Below, piece by piece: positions 1 through 5,992 of a DNA stretch of 13,238 nucleotides (positions are counted from its first letter, which is position 1; each line of letters begins with the position of its first letter). Under the pieces are notes generated by a model that was not told the DNA's origin, did not search any database, and worked only from the letters and a program-made list of their open reading frames with translations. Made by a program: the position numbers and the translations under genes. Source of the DNA: an uncultured Sphingomonadaceae bacterium (GTDB lineage: Bacteria; Pseudomonadota; Alphaproteobacteria; Sphingomonadales; Sphingomonadaceae); the NCBI GenBank assembly GCA_938016505.1, contig CALLWN010000027.1, positions 1-13,238 on the forward strand, read 5' to 3'.

Positions 1-699
1 GCGCGCGGCAAGGCGAGCCTTGCCGACTATTTCGACGTGCCCGGCGAGCTGGTGCGCCTGCTCGAAGAGCGGGGAAAGGCCCGTGAGCTTGCGATCCTCG
101 CCGAAACCCAGCTGCCGCCGGGCGCCGTCATCTCGACCCGGCAGCAGCAGCCGCTCGGCCTCGGCCATGCCGTGTGGTGTGCGCGTCATGTGGTGGGCAA
201 GCGCCCGTTCGCGGTGCTGCTGCCCGACGAGTTTCTCCACGACCCCGCGGCCCCCTGCCTCAGGCAGATGGTCGAGGCCCACGCCCGGCTGGGCGGCAAC
301 CTGCTTGCCGTGATGGAAGTGCCAGAGGACCAGACCAGCCGCTACGGCATCGTCGCCCCCGGCGCTGCCGACGGGCTCCTGACCGAAGTGAAGGGCCTCG
401 TTGAGAAGCCGGCGCCCGGCACCGCGCCATCCCGGCTTGCCGTCGTCGGCCGCTACATTCTCCAGCCCGAAGTGATGGACGTGCTGGCCGAGGGCCGGCG
501 GGGTGCCGGCGGCGAGATCCAGCTGACCGACGCCATGGCCGAGCTGATCGGCCGCCAGCCCTTCAACGCCCTCACCTTCACTGGCCGCCGGTTCGACTGC
601 GGCGACAAGGCCGGCCATGTCATCGCCAATGTCGCAATCGCGCTCGAGCGGCCCGACATTGCGCCCGCACTCAAGGCCTGGCTCGCCGACAACCTCTGA
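1..699 (+). CDS. galU: UTP--glucose-1-phosphate uridylyltransferase (GalU), 3' part
   Basis: Makes UDP-glucose and pyrophosphate from UTP and glucose-1-phosphate in the cytoplasm, supplying glycan and polysaccharide synthesis. The reading frame is open from base 1, and 232 residues are visible before TGA. The N-terminal nucleotide-binding loop of the family (GLGTRFLP type) lies outside the window, so roughly 60 residues are missing compared with a usual length near 290-300. Recognisable family blocks in order: RGKASLADYFD, QPLGLGHAVWCAR, FAVLLPDEF, SRYGIV, LVEKPAP with the VGRYIL strand, GEIQLTDAM and FDCGDKAGHVIANV. The ATG at 37 is internal, because family sequence (KASLADYFD) precedes it. 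The stop overlaps the next gene's ATG by one base, suggesting co-transcription. Family assignment is strong; only the truncation by the window edge limits it. Confidence 0.95.
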   Translation, partial: ARGKASLADYFDVPGELVRLLEERGKARELAILAETQLPPGAVISTRQQQPLGLGHAVWCARHVVGKRPFAVLLPDEFLHDPAAPCLRQMVEAHARLGGNLLAVMEVPEDQTSRYGIVAPGAADGLLTEVKGLVEKPAPGTAPSRLAVVGRYILQPEVMDVLAEGRRGAGGEIQLTDAMAELIGRQPFNALTFTGRRFDCGDKAGHVIANVAIALERPDIAPALKAWLADNL

Positions 700-1463
700 T
701 GGAGGTGCTGCCGCTGTTCCTCGTGCTCCGCGGCCGGCCGGTTCTGGTGCTGGGCGAGGGTGAGGCGGCAGACGCCAAGCGCCGGCTGGTGCTGGAGGCC
801 GGCGGCACGCCGGTCGGCGAACCGGGGCCGGATGTGCGGATCGGATTCGTCGCCGTGGCGGAGGGAGCCGAGGCGCTCGCAGCGGCGCTCAGGGCCCGCG
901 GGCTGCTGGTCAATGTCGTCGACCGGCCCGAGCTGTGCGATTTCACCGTGCCCGCCATCCTCGACCGGGCGCCGGTCACCGTTGCCATCGGCACGGGCGG
1001 GGCGTCTGCAAGCCTCGCCAAGGCGCTCAAGGAGCGGCTTGCGCTGCTGCTGCCGCCGCAGCTCGGGGCGCTCGCGGTCGCGATCCGCGACGCCCGGGCC
1101 GAGGTGGCGCAACGGCTGGCCGGGGTGCGCGACCGGCGGGAGTTCTGGGCCCGGCTGCTGGCGCCCGGCGCGCCGCTCGACCCGCTCGCCCCGTCGCCAG
1201 ACCCGGCCTCGGCCATTGCGGCAGCGCTTGCAGGTGCCGGGCCCACGCGAGCCGGCGTGACCGCGATCACCCTCTCCCACGAGGGTGCCGACGCGCTGAC
1301 GCTGGCCGAGCTTCGCGCCCTCGCGTCAGCCGATCTCGTCGTTCACCCTGCCGACTGTCCGGCGGACGTGCTGGCGCTGGCGCGCCGGGACTCGGCCCGC
1401 CTGGTCGGCGATGCTCCTCCCCCGGGCGCGACCGGCCGGGTGGTGGTGCTGCGTTCGCGCTGA
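699..1463 (+). CDS. Met8/CysG-N type siroheme synthase (precorrin-2 dehydrogenase/sirohydrochlorin ferrochelatase) with short C-terminal tail
   Basis: Expected to oxidise precorrin-2 to sirohydrochlorin with NAD+ and insert Fe2+ to give siroheme, the cofactor of sulfite and nitrite reductases. The 254-residue protein starts with the family pattern LPLFLVLRGRPVLVLG. A dinucleotide-binding turn GEGEAA follows at about 19-24, and NVVDRPELCDF holds Asp75, which aligns with catalytic Asp104 of E. coli CysG. The chelatase region is VPAILDRAPVTVAIGTGGASASLAKAL, where Thr99 stands at the CysG Ser128 position. Between residues 40 and 70 it is about 30 residues shorter than CysG. Residues 187-254 resemble the first strands of the CobA/SUMT methyltransferase but lack its glycine-rich SAM loop and the rest of the domain. 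The ATG overlaps the galU stop, so translation is probably coupled. Siroheme function is likely but not proven, given the missing segment. Confidence 0.85.
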   Translation: MEVLPLFLVLRGRPVLVLGEGEAADAKRRLVLEAGGTPVGEPGPDVRIGFVAVAEGAEALAAALRARGLLVNVVDRPELCDFTVPAILDRAPVTVAIGTGGASASLAKALKERLALLLPPQLGALAVAIRDARAEVAQRLAGVRDRREFWARLLAPGAPLDPLAPSPDPASAIAAALAGAGPTRAGVTAITLSHEGADALTLAELRALASADLVVHPADCPADVLALARRDSARLVGDAPPPGATGRVVVLRSR

Positions 1464-1464
1464 C

Positions 1465-1479
1465 GCCGGCTCAGCCGGC
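1465..1479. terminator. GC-rich hairpin at a convergent gene junction
   Basis: GCCGGC, a TCA loop and GCCGGC form a perfect 6-bp stem with a 3-base loop. It sits in the 7-base gap between the convergent siroheme synthase and nfeD genes and runs into the nfeD stop codon. There is no T-run on either side, so it is not a classical Rho-independent terminator. It could impede both transcripts or be chance, because GCCGGC is itself palindromic and common in such GC-rich DNA. Confidence 0.2.
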
Positions 1480-1938
1480 CGGAAGCTCCTCGACGGCGGG
1501 CACCACCCTGAGCGTCGTGCCTTCGACCGAGACGATCCGCACCCGCGTGCCGGCCGCTGCATCCGGCCCGATCGCCAGCCACTCGGTGTCGCCGACGCTC
1601 ACCCGGCCGCGACCGTGGACGATGGGCTGCGCGACCCGCGCGGTCTGGCCGACGAGCGCCTCGCCACGGCGGTTCAACCGTTCGTCGGTGCTGGCGATGG
1701 GGCTTTGCCGGCGCACCCGCCGCGACACGACGAGCGCGACTGCAGTCCAGCCGGCGAAGGCGACGAGCTGGGCCCCGGCGGAGAGCCCGAACAGCGCGGT
1801 GTGGCCTGCCGTTGCCAGCGCTGCTGCGCCCAGCCACAGCATGGCTGCCCCCGGAACCAGCAGCTCGAGCCCGGCGAGGATCACGCCCAGCGTCAGCCAG
1901 CCCAGCGGCGAGAAGAGGAAGCGCCAGAGTTCGTCCAC
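1471..1938 (-). CDS. NfeD-like membrane protein (partner of the SPFH protein QmcA)
   Basis: A 155-residue member of the short NfeD/YbbK-partner family. Residues 12-72 are strongly hydrophobic and read as about three membrane segments (near 14-30, 32-50 and 55-71), followed by a basic stretch RRVRR. Residues 92-150 look like the C-terminal OB-fold domain: GEALVGQTARV, GRGRVSVGDTEW, and GTRVRIVSVEGTTLRVVP. NfeD proteins occur next to stomatin/SPFH genes and are thought to form membrane microdomain complexes with them. Here the gene follows qmcA with only 3 bases between. It starts with GTG, preceded by AGGG lying inside the last codons of qmcA, so translational coupling is likely. Its stop faces the siroheme synthase gene across 7 bases. 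Confidence 0.9.
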   Translation of the reverse strand: MDELWRFLFSPLGWLTLGVILAGLELLVPGAAMLWLGAAALATAGHTALFGLSAGAQLVAFAGWTAVALVVSRRVRRQSPIASTDERLNRRGEALVGQTARVAQPIVHGRGRVSVGDTEWLAIGPDAAAGTRVRIVSVEGTTLRVVPAVEELPAG

Positions 1939-1941
1939 GGC

Positions 1942-2922
1942 TCAGCCCTGGCGGATGGCCGCGCGCTCGCGCGGCGGCGAGACCGGCACTGTCGGCGCCG
2001 CTGCCGCCTTGCGCTCGTCTCCCAGCGCCTTCACCAGCTCCTGGATGCCGCCGACCGAGCCGATGACCGAGGCGGCTTCGAGTGGCAGGAAGATGGTCTT
2101 GGCGTTGGGCGAGGCCGCGAACGCGCCCAGCGCCTCGACATATTTCTGGGCAACGAAATAGTTGATCGCCTGGAGGTCACCCGCCGCGATCGCCGAGGAG
2201 ACCAGCCTGGTCGCCTCGGCCTCGGCCTGGGCCGAGCGCTCGCGCGCCTCGGCATCGGCGAAGGCCGCCTCGCGCCGGCCCTCGGCCTCGAGGATCTGGG
2301 CCTGCTTCTCGCCCTCGGCCTTGAGGATGGCGGCAGCGCGCAGCCCCTCGGCCTCGAGCGTCACCGCGCGCTTCTCGCGCTCGGCCTTCATCTGCCGGGC
2401 CATGGCGCTCGCGATGTCGGCCGGCGGCTGGATGTCGCGCACCTCGACCCGGGTCACCTTCACGCCCCAGGGCGCGGTCGCATGGTCGATCACATCGAGC
2501 AGACGGGCGTTGATCTCGTCGCGCTTGGAGAGGCTCTCGTCGAGGTCGAGGCTGCCCATCACGGTGCGGAGGTTGGTCTGGGTGAGGGCCGTGATCGCGC
2601 CCGTCAGGTTGGCGACTTCATAGGCGGCCTTGGCGGCATCGAGCACCTGGTAGAAGACGACACCATCCACCGCGACCACGGCATTGTCGCGCGTGATGAT
2701 CTCCTGCGTCGGGATGTCGAGCACCTGCTCCATCATGTTCACCCGGCTGCCGACCCGGTCGATGAAGGGGATGATGAGCGAGAAGCCCGGCCGCAGCGTC
2801 TGGGTATATTTCCCCAGCCGCTCGAGCGTGTATTCGAACCCCTGGCGGACCACCACGACCGACCGTGCCGCGGCCACGATGGCAAGCAGCGCAAGGGCAA
2901 TGGCAACACTCGGGACTTCCAT
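1942..2922 (-). CDS. qmcA: SPFH/band 7 (stomatin-like) membrane protein, QmcA family
   Basis: A 326-residue stomatin-type scaffold protein expected to sit in the inner membrane and form oligomeric lipid microdomains, with a proposed link to membrane protein quality control. One N-terminal hydrophobic segment (about 5-19) is followed by the SPFH domain (about 21-185), with family blocks RQGFEYTLERLGKYTQTLRPG, IIPFIDRV, LDIPTQEIITRDN, QTNLRTVMGSLDLDE and WGVKVTRVEVRDIQPP. Residues 178-245 are rich in Ala, Glu, Lys and Arg (AEGEKQAQILEAEGRREAA), the usual coiled-coil oligomerisation region. A short hydrophobic C-terminal part (275-300) follows. The ATG at 2922 has a near-ideal Shine-Dalgarno AAGGAG 8 bases upstream. 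nfeD lies directly downstream, the standard pairing for this family. It is divergent from the lyase gene across 59 bases. Confidence 0.93.
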   Translation of the reverse strand: MEVPSVAIALALLAIVAAARSVVVVRQGFEYTLERLGKYTQTLRPGFSLIIPFIDRVGSRVNMMEQVLDIPTQEIITRDNAVVAVDGVVFYQVLDAAKAAYEVANLTGAITALTQTNLRTVMGSLDLDESLSKRDEINARLLDVIDHATAPWGVKVTRVEVRDIQPPADIASAMARQMKAEREKRAVTLEAEGLRAAAILKAEGEKQAQILEAEGRREAAFADAEARERSAQAEAEATRLVSSAIAAGDLQAINYFVAQKYVEALGAFAASPNAKTIFLPLEAASVIGSVGGIQELVKALGDERKAAAAPTVPVSPPRERAAIRQG

Positions 2923-2981
2923 TGTCGGGGCTCCTTGCGCAAGACAGGGCGATGTCTAGCATCATCGGGAAGGGGGTGCAC
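2923..2981. promoter_or_regulatory. Divergent intergenic region between qmcA and the CitE-like lyase gene
   Basis: Only 59 bases separate the two divergent starts, so both promoters must lie here or partly inside the genes. Visible elements are the qmcA ribosome-binding site (CTCCTT at 2931-2936 on the plus strand) and a 10-bp perfect palindrome CTTGCGCAAG at 2934-2943 overlapping it. There is also a strong purine tract GGGAAGGGGG just before the lyase ATG at 2982. No convincing -35/-10 pair could be recognised on either strand. Confidence 0.35.
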
Positions 2982-3851
2982 ATGGAAAGCAGGCAGGGCG
3001 GGGGCAGGGTGGACCATCGGCCGCGGCGCACGGTGCTCTACCTTCCGGCCGCCAACGCCCGCGCGCTCGAAAAGGCGCGCAGCCTTCCTGCGGACTGCCT
3101 CATCCTCGACCTCGAGGACGCGGTGGCGCCCGAGCGCAAGGAGAGCGCGCGCGACGCAGCCGTGGCCGCGGCGGCAGGCGGGTTTGGGCCTCGCGAAGTG
3201 GCCATCCGGGTCAATGGCCTCTCGACCCGCTGGTTCGCCGACGACGCGGCCGCGGTTGCCGCAAGTGCAGCCGATGTGATGGTCGTTCCCAAGGTTGACG
3301 GCCCGGAGGATGCGCGCGCCGCTGTCGCGGCTGCGGGCGGAAAGCCGGTCTGGGTGCTCGTCGAGACGCCGAAGGCGGTGCTGTCGGCCGCCGCGATCGC
3401 GGCCGTGCCGGGGATCACCGGGCTTGTTGCCGGCTTCGCCGATCTCGCCACGGATCTCGGCGCCCGGCCGGGCAAGGGCCGCGAGCCGCTGCACCTTGCC
3501 ATGGGCATGATCGTGCTGGCGGCGCGGGCCGCCGGAATCCTCGCCTTCGACGGCGTGTTCATCGACCTCGACGACCCCGCCGGCCTCGAGGCCGAGACCC
3601 GCCAGGCGCGCGCCTTCGGATTCGACGGCAAGACCTGCATCCACCCCTCGCAGCTCGCGCTCGTCAACCACCTGTTCAGCCCCAGCGCCGAGGAGATCGC
3701 CGACGCCCGCGCCCTCATTGCAGCGCACGAGGCGGCGCGCGCCGAGGGGCGTGGCGTTGCCACCCACCGCGGCAAGATGGTGGAAGTGCTCCACGTCGCC
3801 GAGGCCCGGCGGCTGCTCGCGATCGCAGCCGCGATCGGGGCTGAGGGCTAG
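2982..3851 (+). CDS. HpcH/HpaI aldolase/citrate lyase family protein (CitE / malyl-CoA-lyase-like)
   Basis: A 289-residue CoA-ester lyase-type TIM-barrel protein. Relatives cleave or condense malyl-CoA, beta-methylmalyl-CoA or citramalyl-CoA; the substrate cannot be fixed from sequence. Blocks seen: RRTVLYLPAANARALEKA, LILDLEDAVAP, AIRVNG with Arg76, VMVVPKV, VLVETPKAV with Glu128, GFADLATDLG with Asp154, and GFDGKTCIHPSQL. Arg, Glu and Asp at these points match the substrate- and Mg2+-binding residues of the family. I chose the ATG at 2982 because GGGAAGGGGG lies about 5 bases before it and family homology begins soon after. The frame also allows ATG at 2952, or at 2865 inside qmcA, but those additions have no family likeness. 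No cit operon partners are nearby, so it is a stand-alone lyase. Its TAG stop overlaps the ygfZ stop inside CTAG. Confidence 0.88.
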   Translation: MESRQGGGRVDHRPRRTVLYLPAANARALEKARSLPADCLILDLEDAVAPERKESARDAAVAAAAGGFGPREVAIRVNGLSTRWFADDAAAVAASAADVMVVPKVDGPEDARAAVAAAGGKPVWVLVETPKAVLSAAAIAAVPGITGLVAGFADLATDLGARPGKGREPLHLAMGMIVLAARAAGILAFDGVFIDLDDPAGLEAETRQARAFGFDGKTCIHPSQLALVNHLFSPSAEEIADARALIAAHEAARAEGRGVATHRGKMVEVLHVAEARRLLAIAAAIGAEG

Positions 3852-4624
3852 AGCCAGTCGGGCCGAACGAGGGTCGCGGGCGCGCCGGCAACCGTCAGCG
3901 GCGAATCGAGAAACTCGGTCCGCAGCAGCGCCATGTGGAGGTCGCCCGCGCCTGCCCCGCGCAGCGTGCCCGCCTCGCGGTCCCCGGCCATCACCTTGCC
4001 ATCGCCTCGGGGCCCCGCGAGGCGGAGCGGCAGCAGCCGCTTCTTCACCTTGTCGCGGTGGTGCATCCGCGCGGTGTTCTCCTGGCCCACATAGCAGCCC
4101 TTGGTGAAGGAGACGGCGTTCAGCTCGCGGGCGTTGGTCTCGAGCCAGAGCAGCTCGTCGGTCCCGATCTCGGCCTGCTCGGGGACACCGTGCGCAATCC
4201 GGTGGGCGTGCCAGTCGGCAGGCGTCGCATCGGGCACATGCGCATCAGGCCCCGCAATCCAGCGCCGGCCAAGCGTGGCGAGGCGCGGGTCGGCCGGGCG
4301 GTCGGGCGCTGCTTCGCCCCAGGCGGCGAAGACGGCGAGCGGCGCCGGCGCGATCCCGACGGCGCGGCGCAGGCGGAACATGGCAAGGCGCTTCATCAGC
4401 GCCTCGGCCACGGCGGAATCGCAGTCGATGAGGATATCCTCGCCCTCGGCGTGGAGCAGGAAGGCGAACAGGGCCTTGCCCTGCGGCGAGAGCAGGCCCG
4501 CAGCGAGCGGGCTGGCCGGGCCGAGCCCGGCAATGTCCGAGGGGATCATGGCCTGGAGGAAGGCGCGCGCGTCCGGCCCGGAAATCCTGAGGACCGCGCG
4601 GTCGGCGAGGTGGGCAAGCGGCAT
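3848..4624 (-). CDS. ygfZ: Folate-binding protein YgfZ (Fe-S cluster assembly/repair, GcvT-like)
   Basis: A 258-residue tetrahydrofolate-binding protein related to the glycine cleavage T-protein. It helps maintain certain Fe-S enzymes in the cytoplasm and is the bacterial counterpart of IBA57. The signature KGCYVGQE is intact at residues 175-182, with Cys177. Other family features are the N-terminal ISGPDARAFLQAMIPSDI, the LLSPQGKALFAFLL strand pair, and ETNARELNAVSFTKGC leading into the signature. The open frame continues far upstream in antisense to the dihydroorotase gene. I chose the ATG at 4624 because homology begins immediately there (MPLAHLADRAVLRISG) and only 27 bases separate it from the divergent pyrC start. 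No strong Shine-Dalgarno is visible. The stop codon lies in the same CTAG palindrome as the convergent lyase stop. Confidence 0.92.
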   Translation of the reverse strand: MPLAHLADRAVLRISGPDARAFLQAMIPSDIAGLGPASPLAAGLLSPQGKALFAFLLHAEGEDILIDCDSAVAEALMKRLAMFRLRRAVGIAPAPLAVFAAWGEAAPDRPADPRLATLGRRWIAGPDAHVPDATPADWHAHRIAHGVPEQAEIGTDELLWLETNARELNAVSFTKGCYVGQENTARMHHRDKVKKRLLPLRLAGPRGDGKVMAGDREAGTLRGAGAGDLHMALLRTEFLDSPLTVAGAPATLVRPDWL

Positions 4625-4651
4625 CCGACCCGCTAGATAAGCCCGACGCCC
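4625..4651. promoter_or_regulatory. Very short divergent promoter gap between ygfZ and the dihydroorotase gene
   Basis: Twenty-seven bases serve two divergent starts. The only AT-rich feature is TAGATAA at 4634-4640, which could act as a -10 element toward the dihydroorotase gene. A candidate -35 lies inside ygfZ (TGGGCA at 4611-4616, 17-base spacing, weak match). If real, the transcript would have almost no leader, which would fit the absence of a Shine-Dalgarno before the ATG at 4652. Promoter motifs in such GC-rich genomes are degenerate, so this is tentative. Confidence 0.25.
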
Positions 4652-5992
4652 ATGGCTGCAAGCTTCGATCTCCTCTTTCGCAACGCCGATGTCTGGACTC
4701 CGGGCGGCCTTGCGAGCCTCGATCTTGCAGTTTCCGCAGGCCGGGTCGCAGCGCTGCTGCCGCGGGGTGCGGGTGACGCGGCCGTGGTGGAAGACTGCTC
4801 CGGTCTCACCATCCTGCCGGGCGTGATCGACACCCAGGTCCACTTCCGCGAGCCGGGCCTCGAACACAAGGAGGATCTCGAGTCCGGCTCGCGCGCGGCA
4901 GTGATGGGCGGCGTGACCGCGCTGTTCGAAATGCCGAACACCAGCCCGCTGACCGACACGGCGGATGCGCTCGCCGACAAGCTGGCGCGCGCCAGGGGCC
5001 GCATGTGGTGCGACCATGGCTTCTATGTCGGCGCGACTGCCGCCAACGCCGAGCAGCTCGGGGAACTGGAGCAGCTGCCGGGCTGCTGCGGGGTCAAGGT
5101 GTTCATGGGCGCCTCGACCGGCAATCTGCTGGTGCCCGACGATGCGACGCTGGCGCGCGTGCTCGCCTCGGGCCGCAGGCGCGTTGCAATCCACGCCGAG
5201 GACGAGCCGCGGATGCAGGAGCGGCGGGGCCTGCGGGTTGCGGGCGACCCGGCGAGCCACCCGGTCTGGCGCGACGACGAGAGCGCGATGCGGGCCACAC
5301 GACGCGCGGTCGGGCTTGCCCGCGCCCATGGCCGGCCGGTCCACATCCTCCATGTGACGACCCCGGCCGAGCTCGAATGGCTCGCCGGGCACCGCGACAT
5401 CGCCAGCTGCGAAGTGACGCCCCAGCATCTCACGCTTGCCGCGGAGGAGGCCTACCCGAGGCTCGGGACGCTCGCCCAGATGAACCCGCCGATCCGCTCG
5501 GCGGCGCACCGCGAAGGCCTCTGGCACTGGCTCGCCCAGGGGGTGCCCGATGTTGTCGGGTCCGATCACGCTCCGCACACGCTGGAGGAAAAGGCGCGGG
5601 CCTACCCCGACAGTCCCTCGGGCATGCCGGGCGTGCAGACCCTGCTGCCGCTCCTCCTCCACCACATGCTCGGGGGCCGGCTCAGCCTCGCCCGCCTCGT
5701 CGACCTCACCTCGGCCGGCGCGCAGCGGCTGTTCCAGATCGCGGGCAAGGGCCGGATCGCGGCCGGCTACGACGCCGACCTCTCGATCGTGGACCTGAAG
5801 GGGAGCATGACCGTCACCAAGGCCTGGCTGCAGTCGCGCTGCGGCTGGTCCCCGTTCGAGGGGATGACACTGAACGGCCGGGTGGTTGGCACCGTGGTGC
5901 GCGGCCACCGCGTCATGTGGGAGGGCGCGCTCCTCGGCACGCCGGCCGGCCAGCCGATCCGCTTCACCGACACGCTTGAAGGATGCCCATGA
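4652..5992 (+). CDS. pyrC: Dihydroorotase (PyrC-like amidohydrolase, QVH subtype)
   Basis: A 446-residue cyclic amidohydrolase expected to interconvert N-carbamoyl-aspartate and dihydroorotate in pyrimidine synthesis. Metal-site motifs seen: IDTQVHFREPG (60-69) with His64 and Arg66; CGVKVFMGASTG with Lys149, the probable carboxylated bridging lysine; VAIHAEDE with His181; VHILHVTT with His234; and VVGSDHAPHT with Asp305. The first histidine of the usual HxH pair is Gln62. From memory, a recognised dihydroorotase subgroup carries the same QVH, so this is probably a subtype trait rather than inactivation. A role in allantoin or hydantoin hydrolysis is less likely but possible, since no pyr gene lies nearby. 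The stop overlaps pepA as ATGA. No Shine-Dalgarno is evident at the start. Confidence 0.87.
   Translation: MAASFDLLFRNADVWTPGGLASLDLAVSAGRVAALLPRGAGDAAVVEDCSGLTILPGVIDTQVHFREPGLEHKEDLESGSRAAVMGGVTALFEMPNTSPLTDTADALADKLARARGRMWCDHGFYVGATAANAEQLGELEQLPGCCGVKVFMGASTGNLLVPDDATLARVLASGRRRVAIHAEDEPRMQERRGLRVAGDPASHPVWRDDESAMRATRRAVGLARAHGRPVHILHVTTPAELEWLAGHRDIASCEVTPQHLTLAAEEAYPRLGTLAQMNPPIRSAAHREGLWHWLAQGVPDVVGSDHAPHTLEEKARAYPDSPSGMPGVQTLLPLLLHHMLGGRLSLARLVDLTSAGAQRLFQIAGKGRIAAGYDADLSIVDLKGSMTVTKAWLQSRCGWSPFEGMTLNGRVVGTVVRGHRVMWEGALLGTPAGQPIRFTDTLEGCP

Noticed and set aside
1411..3279. 622-codon plus-strand open frame antisense to nfeD and qmcA
   Set aside because: Composition typical of a shadow frame; the opposite strand encodes intact NfeD and SPFH proteins with good ribosome-binding sites.
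3848..5908. 686-codon open frame on the minus strand spanning ygfZ and the whole antisense of the dihydroorotase gene
   Set aside because: Only its last 258 codons match a family (YgfZ). The rest is a shadow frame from high GC at third positions, opposite a clear dihydroorotase.
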